DNA of 64,000 nucleotides from positions 248,001 through 312,000 of the forward strand of contig JAGYIQ010000005.1 of the NCBI GenBank assembly GCA_018402565.1, in the 5' to 3' direction. The translations under genes were made by a program, and so were the position numbers. Below are positions 9,163-16,625 of the stretch, in pieces (position 1 is the first letter of the stretch; each line of letters opens with the position of its first letter). Origin of the DNA: Pirellulaceae bacterium. GTDB lineage: Bacteria > Planctomycetota > Planctomycetia > Pirellulales > Pirellulaceae. The notes beneath the pieces are model-generated. The model searched no databases. It had not been told where the DNA came from and worked only from the letters and a program-made list of their open reading frames with translations.

Positions 9163-9366
9163 ATGCCCAAAATGAAGACACACAAAGGCGTGAAAAAGCG
9201 TTTTCGCCTCTCGGCTACCGGCAAGGCCATGCACCGTCAGGCCGGCACGAGCCACTTGAACTCGCGTTTGAGCAAGAAGCGCCGCCGCAACCTGCGTGGC
9301 ACCACCGCGGCGGCCACTGTCAATGAAACCATGATCCAACGGGCCCTGGGCAAGTACAGCAACTAG
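9163..9366 (+). CDS. rpmI: 50S ribosomal protein L35
   Basis: This 67-residue, strongly basic protein begins MPKMKTHKGVKKRF and contains the family core HLNSRLSKKRRRNLR, standard for bL35. It is a component of the large ribosomal subunit. It is followed by rplT after about 240 bases, a conserved order, but the usual upstream infC is missing: an unrelated exported protein gene precedes it. A GAAAGG-like ribosome-binding site lies upstream of the ATG. Confidence 0.97.
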   Translation: MPKMKTHKGVKKRFRLSATGKAMHRQAGTSHLNSRLSKKRRRNLRGTTAAATVNETMIQRALGKYSN

Positions 9367-9410
9367 TCCCACGGGTTTCGGTGCAGGCTATTTGGGTGCA
9401 GACTGTTTTT

Positions 9411-9427
9411 GGCTCGCTGAGCGAGCC
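9411..9427 (+). promoter_or_regulatory. 7-bp hairpin in the rpmI-rplT spacer
   Basis: GGCTCGC and GCGAGCC (9411-9417 and 9421-9427) form a perfect stem with a 3-base loop, directly after a short T run and without a T tract downstream. It lies in the roughly 240-base rpmI-rplT spacer and could be a processing or attenuation element. It does not look like a classical terminator. Confidence 0.35.
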
Positions 9428-9606
9428 GTTCGTTCCTCCGGCAGCCGGGCGTAAATCCTAACTTGGTCGGTCCCGGGCGACGAGCTTTTTGATTCGCAGC
9501 GTTCCGCCACTAGGTACCAAGTACCGATTGGCCGCGCACCGAATCGTCAGGCTCGACCTCCCACACCGCCAGGCCTTGCGTTGTCGATAACTAAGGTAGA
9601 TTCGAA

Positions 9607-9963
9607 ATGCGTACCATCAAAGGTGCCGCTCGGGCCAAGGCCAAGCGGAAACTGTTCAAGCGAGCCAAGGGTTATGTGGGCGGCCGTGGCCGGTTGCTCC
9701 GCAGCGTCAAGGAAACCCTGATTCGGGCTGGCGTTTACGCCTTCCGCGACCGCCGGGCAAAGAAGCGTAACTTCCGCCGGCTGTGGATCACCCGTTTGTC
9801 CGCAGCCTGCCAACTCAATGGCATGAACTACAGCCGCTTCATGGCCGGCCTGAAGAAGGCCAACGTGGTACTGGATCGCAAGAGCCTGAGCGAAATCGCA
9901 GTCCGCGACCCCGCCGCCTTTACCGTCATCGCCCAGACCGCCAAGGCGGCTCTGCAAGCTTGA
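9607..9963 (+). CDS. rplT: 50S ribosomal protein L20
   Basis: This 118-residue basic protein has the long N-terminal helix of bL20 (ARAKAKRKLFKRAKGYVGGR) and the conserved core RDRRAKKRNFRRLWITRLSAAC. The later motif LNGMNYSRFMAGLKKAN also matches. It binds 23S rRNA and is needed for early assembly of the large subunit. Length is normal. It sits downstream of rpmI, and a strong terminator-like hairpin separates it from pheS. Confidence 0.97.
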   Translation: MRTIKGAARAKAKRKLFKRAKGYVGGRGRLLRSVKETLIRAGVYAFRDRRAKKRNFRRLWITRLSAACQLNGMNYSRFMAGLKKANVVLDRKSLSEIAVRDPAAFTVIAQTAKAALQA

Positions 9964-10001
9964 TTCGAGCCGACAGGCGGCGTGGCGAAATGATAAACTG
10001 A

Positions 10002-10039
10002 GGACGAGTTGCCACGAGAGGCGGCTCGTCCTTTTTTTT
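10002..10039 (+). terminator. Rho-independent terminator between rplT and pheS
   Basis: GGACGAG (10002-10008) pairs with CTCGTCC (10025-10031), followed immediately by eight T residues. A near copy of the tail (CGTCC, T run, CGGAATCGCCG) is repeated directly after it, at about 10053-10075. It could act as a full terminator for rpmI-rplT or as an attenuator ahead of pheST. Confidence 0.75.
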
Positions 10040-10115
10040 CGGAATCGCCGTCCGTCCTTTTTTTCGGAATCGCCGCACGTCCCACGGCGGAGATTCACTC
10101 ACGGAAAGACACCCC

Positions 10116-11156
10116 ATGGCATTGGCCGAATTCGTACAGCAGTTGGATCAATTGGTGGTCGAGGCGGACCAGGCCTTCTCCGCGGCCACCGGCCAGGAAG
10201 CCCTGGAGGCCGCTCGGATCGAGTTCCTGGGGGCCAAAGCCGGCCGCCTGAAAGCCGTCCAGAAGCAATTGGCCACGGTCCCGGTCGCCGACAAGCCCGC
10301 CGCGGGCAAACGCCTCAACGAGGTCAAGGCGGCCATCGAGGCCGCTTTCGAGACAGCGACCGCGCGGCTGGAAAACACCAGCGACGAGGTCCGCGACGAG
10401 ACCTTCGACCCCACCCTGCCCGGCCCGGCCTGGAGCCTGGGAAAAGTCCACCCAATCACCCAGACCATCCTGCTGCTCAAGGACATCATGGGGCGACTGG
10501 GCTTCACTCCCGTGGAAGGCCCCGAGATCGAGGACTCCTGGCACAACTTCGACGCCCTCAACGTTCCGGCCATCCATCCCGCTCGCGATCCGCTGGACAA
10601 CTTCTACTTGGCCCATGCCCAGTGGTGGGGGGCCCAGTCCGGCGACCAGGGCCACGGCTCCGCGGACATGCTCCGCAGCCAGACCAGCACGGTGCAGATC
10701 CGCACCATGCAGCAGCAACCACCGCCGCTCCGCATCATTTCGCTGGGGCGCGTCTATCGCCCGGACACCGCCGACGAAACGCACTACCCCATGTTCCATC
10801 AGATGGAGGGCCTGATGGTGGATCGCGGGGTCACGATGGCGGATCTCAAGACCGTGCTGCGACTCTTCGCCACCGCTTACTTGGGCAATAGCGTCCCCGT
10901 CCGCTTCCGCCCCAGCTTCTTTCCCTTCACCGAACCCAGTGTCGAGGTGGACTACTACTGGAACGGGCGGTGGGTCGAGTTCGGCGGGGCGGGCATGGTC
11001 GACCCCAACGTCTTTCAAGCCGTGGGCTACGACCCCGACGAGGTGACTGGCTTTGCCTTCGGCTTGGGTGTCGAGCGGCTCTGCATGATTCGCCATGGCA
11101 TCCGTGACATCCGCGACCTGTACACCAACGACGTGCGATTCTTGGCCCAGTTCTAG
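10116..11156 (+). CDS. pheS: Phenylalanyl-tRNA synthetase alpha subunit
   Basis: This 346-residue class II synthetase subunit charges tRNA-Phe with phenylalanine as part of an (alpha-beta)2 tetramer. An N-terminal coiled-coil domain (about residues 1-90) is followed by the catalytic core. Motif 2 is [20 protein letters not shown]. The [16 protein letters not shown] segment and the C-terminal [18 protein letters not shown] (motif 3) complete it. Length is typical. A stronger case for the ATG at 10116 comes from the normal N-terminal helix and an upstream GGAAAG. It is followed by pheT after 69 bases. Confidence 0.97.
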   Translation: MALAEFVQQLDQLVVEADQAFSAATGQEALEAARIEFLGAKAGRLKAVQKQLATVPVADKPAAGKRLNEVKAAIEAAFETATARLENTSDEVRDETFDPTLPGPAWSLGKVHPITQTILLLKDIMGRLGFTPVEGPEIEDSWHNFDALNVPAIHPARDPLDNFYLAHAQWWGAQSGDQGHGSADMLRSQTSTVQIRTMQQQPPPLRIISLGRVYRPDTADETHYPMFHQMEGLMVDRGVTMADLKTVLRLFATAYLGNSVPVRFRPSFFPFTEPSVEVDYYWNGRWVEFGGAGMVDPNVFQAVGYDPDEVTGFAFGLGVERLCMIRHGIRDIRDLYTNDVRFLAQF

Positions 11157-11225
11157 TCCTCGGACGCCGCCCGCACCCCTAACACCCCCCCGACTCCCTC
11201 CCTTCAAACAGCGCAGTGCGAAGTT

Positions 11226-13301
11226 ATGATTGTCTCCTGGAAGTGGTTGCAGCAGTACATCGATCTGGGTGGTCTCACCGAGGCCGAGGTCGCACAGCGG
11301 TTGAGCCTCAGCGGGCTGAATCACGAGAGCACCGAGCCCTTGGCGGGTGACTGGGCCATCGATTTGGAAGTCACCAGCAACCGACCGGATTGCCTGGCGC
11401 ACCTCGGCGTGGCCCGCGAGATCAGCGTCTTGTTTCAGCGGCCGCTGCGCCGTCCCGATCCCCAGCCTCAGGCCAGTGGCCCCGATATCAGCTCGTTGGC
11501 CCAGGTGCAGATCGATTGCCCCGAACTCTGCCCCCGTTACACCGCGCGACTGATCCGCGGCGTCAAGATCGGCCCTAGCCCGGCGTGGCTGCAGGAACTG
11601 TTGGCCAACGCCAGCGGCAATCCCGCCGAGTTCAAGTCGATCAACAACGTGGCCGACATCACCAACTTTGTCATGAAGGAATGCGGGCAACCCTTGCACG
11701 CCTTCGACTTTGACACGCTGCAGGGCGGCCGGATCATCGTGCGGACCGCTCGCGATGGCGAGGTACTGGAGGCCATCGACCACAAGACTTACCCGCTGCA
11801 GGCCGGCATGTGCGTGATTGCCGACAGTCAGCGACCGGTGGCTTTGGCCGGAATCATGGGCGGGGCGACAACCGAAATTAGCCAGAAAACGGTCAATGTC
11901 TTGATCGAGGCAGCCGACTTCGCTCCGGGCTCCGTGCGGCAAACATCGCGACGACTGAAGCTGGCGTCCGATTCGTCCTACCGCTTCGAGCGAACGGTGG
12001 ACCACGCCGGGATCGATTGGGCCAGCCGTCGTTGCTGCCAATTGATCCTCGAACTGTGCGGCGGCCAACTCTGCGCGGGCGTGATCGATGTCGGCAGTCA
12101 AACCGCGGCTCCCGCGCCGATTCGCTTTCGCTTGGATCAGATCGCACGCCTGTTGGGCATTGAGGTTCACGCGACCGATGTCGAACGCATCCTGCAGGCG
12201 TTGGGCAATCAAGTCGAGCCGCACTCGACCTCCGACTCGACCCGCGTTTGGCAGGTGACACCGCCGACGTGGCGGCGCGATCTGTCGCGCGAGGTCGACT
12301 TGATCGAAGAGGTGGCTCGGATCCACGGCTACGACCAAATCCCCGAGGACCACGCCGTGCCGATGGCGGTCTCGACGACCCCGCGAGTCGACCTGACGGC
12401 CCAGCGTCTGCGGCACGTGCTGACAGCCGCTGGCATGTCCGAAGCCCTCTCCCCCAGTCTCGTACCGGCCGTGATCTCGGATCTGTATAGCCCCTGGACG
12501 GAGCAGCCTGCGCTGACCACCCTCCAACCGATGCTGGGCGTGCTGGACACCAAGTTCTGGAACACCGCCGGACCGGTGGACCATGTCCGACGGAGCCTGA
12601 TCCCCAGCCTGTTGGAGCTGCGACGACTGAATGAATTCCGCCACACGCAGCCAGTCGAACTGTTCGAGATCGCCAAGGTCTACTTGCCGGGCAATCCTTT
12701 CCCAGTCGAACCCACCCTGTTAGGCGTTTGCAGCGGGCGTTCCCTGTTGGAGGTCAAGAGCGTCTTGGCGGCCGCATGGTCGGCCATTCAGCCCGGCCTC
12801 CGACTGGAGGTCGAAGAGGCCAACGACCCGTTCTTCGCCCCGGGCCGAGCACTCCGCTATCACCTGCACGGCGAGGCCTTCGGGTTGTTGGGCCAGATCT
12901 CGCAAGTCACACAGAAGAAACTCAAGCTCAAGCAGGCCGCCGTCGTGGGCGAGTTCCACTTGGCGGCGTTGGTGGCCGCTTTGCAGGTCGTCCCCCAAGC
13001 CCAACGGCAGAGCCTGTACCCCGCCATCGAGCGTGACTTCAACTTCATTGTCGACCTGAGTGTGCGTTGGTCAGCGCTGGAAGCGGTCGTCCGTGCGGCC
13101 GGCGGACCATGGCTGGAGACCGTCCAGTACCGCGAGACCTACATCGACTCGCAACGGGATGGCGCGGACAAAAAGCGCGTCCTGCTGACCCTGACCCTGC
13201 GTTCGCTGGACGAGACCCTCACCGGCAAACAGGCCGATGCAGTCGCCCAAAGCGTGATCCAACAATGCGGCGCTCAACTCCACGCCAAGCTGGTGCAGTA
13301 G
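11226..13301 (+). CDS. pheT: Phenylalanyl-tRNA synthetase beta subunit lacking the EMAP-like tRNA-binding domain
   Basis: The protein has the beta-subunit B1, B3/B4, B5 and synthetase-like domains and a C-terminal ferredoxin-fold anticodon-binding domain (from YPAIERDFNFIV, about residue 597, to the end). It has 691 residues instead of the usual 790-800. The difference is near the N-terminus: after about 38 residues (ending LSGLNHESTEPLAGDW) the sequence goes straight to DLEVTSNRPDCLAHLGVARE. In E. coli about 110 residues of EMAP/Trbp-like domain lie in between. The domain loss is clean and in frame, so the enzyme is probably functional. The B3/B4 editing motifs (KSINNVADITNFVM, GGATTEIS) are present. 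The stop codon overlaps the start of a short-repeat tract. Confidence 0.95.
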   Translation: MIVSWKWLQQYIDLGGLTEAEVAQRLSLSGLNHESTEPLAGDWAIDLEVTSNRPDCLAHLGVAREISVLFQRPLRRPDPQPQASGPDISSLAQVQIDCPELCPRYTARLIRGVKIGPSPAWLQELLANASGNPAEFKSINNVADITNFVMKECGQPLHAFDFDTLQGGRIIVRTARDGEVLEAIDHKTYPLQAGMCVIADSQRPVALAGIMGGATTEISQKTVNVLIEAADFAPGSVRQTSRRLKLASDSSYRFERTVDHAGIDWASRRCCQLILELCGGQLCAGVIDVGSQTAAPAPIRFRLDQIARLLGIEVHATDVERILQALGNQVEPHSTSDSTRVWQVTPPTWRRDLSREVDLIEEVARIHGYDQIPEDHAVPMAVSTTPRVDLTAQRLRHVLTAAGMSEALSPSLVPAVISDLYSPWTEQPALTTLQPMLGVLDTKFWNTAGPVDHVRRSLIPSLLELRRLNEFRHTQPVELFEIAKVYLPGNPFPVEPTLLGVCSGRSLLEVKSVLAAAWSAIQPGLRLEVEEANDPFFAPGRALRYHLHGEAFGLLGQISQVTQKKLKLKQAAVVGEFHLAALVAALQVVPQAQRQSLYPAIERDFNFIVDLSVRWSALEAVVRAAGGPWLETVQYRETYIDSQRDGADKKRVLLTLTLRSLDETLTGKQADAVAQSVIQQCGAQLHAKLVQ

Positions 13302-13359
13302 GGCGTAGCGCGTAGGGCGTAGCGAGTTGAGCGTGGCGTCGGGCGTAGGGTGTCGTAAG
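13298..13359. repeat. Short GTAGGGC/GCGTAGCG-type repeat tract, left border of the GxxExxY island
   Basis: Several copies of variants of CGTAGGGCGTAGCG follow one another directly after, and partly overlapping, the pheT stop codon. The same kind of heptamer occurs in the opposite orientation at 16495-16612, at the other end of the repeat island. Confidence 0.6.
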
Positions 13360-13489
13360 CCAGTCGCCGCAGCGTACGGAATGTCGAATCAGCAAAAATC
13401 CCTAAATAAAAACAAGACATAACGACCTGCTCTACGACTGGCGCAACGCACCATCCCCCAGTTACACACCTAGGCAAACCTCCGACGAC

Positions 13490-14640
13490 CACCGATCAGT
13501 GAAGATCAGCGAAGATTAGTGTTCCCCACCCACGCTCCTCCAAAACACAACGCGTCCAACAAGCGACGGACGCCAGGAATAAAGAACACTAATCCGCACT
13601 AATCTCCACTAATCCAGACAAATCAGCGTTCCCGTCGCAGCCAACCGCAACCATCCATGAAATTCTTCACGCCCCACCCCAACCCGCTCGCATAGGCAAA
13701 CCCCCGTCGAACGTAGATTAGTGCAGATCAGCGAAGATTAGTGTTCCCCACCCACGCTCCTCCAAAACACAACGCGTCCAACAAGCGACGGACGCCAGGA
13801 ATAAAGAACACTAATCCGCACTAATCTCCACTAATCCAGACAAATCAGCGTTCCCGTCGCAGCCAAACGCAAACATTCATGAACTTCTTCATGCCCCACC
13901 CCAACCCGGTCGCATAGGCAAACCGCCGACGATCGCAGATTAGCGAAGATTAGCGAAGATTAGTGTTCCCCACCCACGCTCCTCAAAAACACAACGCGTC
14001 CAACAAGCGACGGACGCCAGGAATAAAGAACACTAATCCGCACTAATCTCCACTAATCCAGACAAATCAGCGTTCTCGTCGCAGCCAAACGCAACCATTC
14101 ATGAACTTCCTCATGCCCCACCCCAACCCGCTCACCTAGGCAAACCCCAGACGATCGCAGATCAGTGGAGATTAGCGAAGATTAGTGTTCCCCACTCCCC
14201 GCCTCCCAAAGTGCAACATTCCGCCATGGATCTGACGTAGTGAATTAGGAACACTAATCTTCACTTATCTCCACTAATCCAGACAAATGAGCGTCCCCTT
14301 CGCAGCCAAACGCAACCATCCATGAACTTCTTCACGCCCCACCCCAACCCGCTCGCATAGGCAAACCCCAGACGATCGCAGATCAGTGGAGATTAGCGAA
14401 GATTAGTGTTCCCCACTCCCCGCCTCCCAAAGTGCAACATTCCGCCATGGATCTGACGTAGTGAATTAGGAACACTAATCTTCACTTATCTCCGCTAATC
14501 CAGACAAATGAGCGTCCCCTTCGCAGCCAAACGCAACCATCCATGAACTTCTTCACGCCCCACCCCAACCCGCTCACCTAGGCAAACCCCCGACGATCGC
14601 AGATCAGCGAAGATTAGCGAAGATTAGTGTTCCTCTCCCC
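13490..14640. repeat. Tandem array of six ~222-bp palindromic repeat units (array 1)
   Basis: The anchor GAAGATTAGTGTTCC begins at 13511, 13733, 13955, 14177, 14398 and 14619, a period of 221-222 bp. Each unit has a left arm built from iterated AGATTAGYGA-like decamers, a GC-rich centre of roughly 55-60 bp and a right arm that is its reverse complement (ending ACTAATCCAG). The two arms form an imperfect palindrome of about 35 bp per arm. A spacer of about 100 bp, also conserved between units, follows. No gene is visible in the array. Confidence 0.9.
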
Positions 14641-14819
14641 TCTCCCCTCCCCCAAAATGGGCGTTATCCGACAAATGCCGGACTTTCACTCTTAAACGAA
14701 CGTTTCTCTTAGCCCCTGGCGTTCCCCAACTTGATTGGGCCATCGATTGCCCTACAATCGAGCATTCGCGACAATTGGCGTTGCCTTTTCTGATTCACTA
14801 AACAATTGAGGAGTGTAAC

Positions 14820-15215
14820 ATGTACAAGAACGAGGGCTACCAATTGATTGGGGCGGCTTTTGAGGTCTACAACCAATTAGGCTACGGCCTAGCAGAGGAA
14901 ATTTACCAGGAGAGCCTTGAAATTGAACTTACGCTGCGCAATATCCCATACCAATCCAAGCAAAAAATAATCGCCTACTACAAAGAACGACCACTCAAGA
15001 CGCGTTATATTCCTGATTTGTTTGTGTTCGACGGCATCGTGGTCGAGTTAAAAGCAGTTTCAGCACTGGCCCCAGAACATGAAGCTCAACTGTTCAACTA
15101 TATGCGGATTACACGAATGTCTGTCGGCTACCTCATTAACTTTGGCCACAAAGGGGAGCTGGAATGGAAGCGACTTATATTGTCCGACCTACACCCAGGT
15201 ATCACAGAACAATAG
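14820..15215 (+). CDS. GxxExxY family protein (PD-(D/E)XK nuclease-like)
   Basis: This 131-residue protein carries the family signature as Gly23-x-x-Glu26-x-x-Tyr29 (GLAEEIY). It also has a PD-(D/E)XK-type core: Pro65-Asp66 (YIPDLFV), then Glu76 and Lys78 in VVELKAV. GxxExxY proteins (about 125 residues) are often multicopy in a genome, are grouped with PD-(D/E)XK nucleases and have no established function. The ATG is preceded by GAGGAG at six bases. The gene is less GC-rich than its surroundings and lies alone between two arrays of palindromic repeats, with about 180 bases of unrelated upstream DNA. That arrangement suggests a link between the protein and the repeats, which is inference. Confidence 0.88.
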   Translation: MYKNEGYQLIGAAFEVYNQLGYGLAEEIYQESLEIELTLRNIPYQSKQKIIAYYKERPLKTRYIPDLFVFDGIVVELKAVSALAPEHEAQLFNYMRITRMSVGYLINFGHKGELEWKRLILSDLHPGITEQ

Positions 15216-15324
15216 CTGGTACCAACCAGGAAGACTGAATGCTAGTCTCCAGCCAATCCCAAAGCCGCGCAAGCACCGCCACGGCCTCCCAAAATTATTC
15301 ACCTACGCAGACTCCTACCGACCA

Positions 15325-16465
15325 CCGATCAGTGAAGATTAGCGAAGATTAGTGTTCCTCTTCTACGCTCTCCCAAAATGGAGCGTTCCCCCTTGGATCT
15401 AACGCAGTGGATCAGGAACACTAATCTACACTGATCTACGCTAATCCAGAAAACTGAAAATCAACTTAGCAACCAAGCACCATGCTCTCCGCACGCCTCC
15501 ATTGCCTCCAGCAACCTACTCGCCTAGGCAAACCCCTGACGATCGCAGATTAGTGAAGATTAGCGAAGATTAGTATTCCCCTTCCACGCTCTCCCAAAAT
15601 GGAGCGATCCCCCTTGGATCTAACGCAGTGGATCAGGAACACTAATCTACACTGATCTACACTAATCCAGACAAATGACAACCAACTTAGCAACCAAGCA
15701 CGGGGCTTGTGAACGACCTCACAACCTCCCTAACCTACTCTCCTAGGCAGACGCCTGACGATCGCAGATTAGTGAAGATTAGCGAAGATTAGTGTTCCCC
15801 TTCCACGCTCTCCCAAAATGGAGCGATCCCCCTTGGATCTAACGCAGTGGATCAGGAACACTAATCTACACTGATCTACGCTAATCCAGAAAACTAAAAA
15901 TCAACTTAGCAACCAAGCACCATGCTCTCCGCACGCCTCCATTGCCTGCGCAACCTACTCGCCTAGGCAGACCCCTGACGACCGCAGATTAGTGAAGATT
16001 AGCGAAGATTAGTGTTCCTCTTCTACGCTTTCCCAAAATGGAGCGTTGCGACGTGGACCTGACGCAGTGGATCAGGAACACTAATCTACACTGATCTACA
16101 CTAATCCAGCCAAATGAGCGTCCCCTTCGCAGCCAACCGCAACCATTCATGAAATTCTTCACGCCCCACCCCAACCCGCTCGCCTAAACAAACCCCTGCC
16201 GATCGCAGATTAGTGAAGATTAGCGAAGATTAGTGTTCCTCACCCCCCTGCCTCTCCCAAAATGCAACGTTCCCACATAGATCTGACGCCAGGAATTCGG
16301 AACACTAATCTTCACTTATCTCCGCTAATCCAGAAAAATCAAGGTTCCCTGCGCACCCCACCGCATCCATTCATGAAATTCGCCATGCCCCCCCGAACGA
16401 ACTCGGCAAGCAAACTCCATCGATGGCAGATCAGTGTCGATCAGCGCAGATTAGTGTTCCTCGAC
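15325..16465. repeat. Tandem array of six ~221-bp palindromic repeat units (array 2)
   Basis: The anchor recurs at 15344, 15565, 15784, 16004, 16225 and (diverged) 16446, a period of 219-221 bp. Units have the same arms as array 1, but most have a different centre (CTCTCCCAAAATGGAGCG with its own small inner stem). They share the right arm, which reads GGAACACTAATCTACACTGA. The last unit is truncated. Array 2 starts about 110 bases after the GxxExxY stop. I see no gene in it. Confidence 0.9.
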
Positions 16466-16494
16466 AGGCGCAATGTTCCTGCGACCGGCCTAAG

Positions 16495-16612
16495 GCGCCC
16501 TACGCTCTAAGCCCTACGCTCTAAGCCCTAAGCCCTACGCTCTAAGCCCTACGCCCTACGCCCTAAGCTCTACGCCCTAAGCTCTAAGCCCTACGCCCTA
16601 CGCCCTCAGGAG
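16495..16612. repeat. CCCTACG/CTCTAAG heptamer tract, right border of the GxxExxY island
   Basis: About 16 consecutive heptamers alternate between CCCTACG, CTCTAAG and CCCTAAG. On the opposite strand these read CGTAGGG and CTTAGAG, the same motif as the tract at 13298-13359 but inverted. It lies just downstream of the gyrA stop codon. Confidence 0.85.
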
Positions 16613-16625
16613 TACCGGGACGACT

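Noticed and set aside
10095..12644. An 849-residue minus-strand frame opposite pheS and pheT
   Set aside because: It is the antisense of two clear synthetase genes in GC-rich DNA and shows no family motifs.
13490..16465. CRISPR array
   Set aside because: The repeats are ~221 bp palindromic units whose intervening sequences are also conserved; there are no short repeats with unique spacers and no cas genes.
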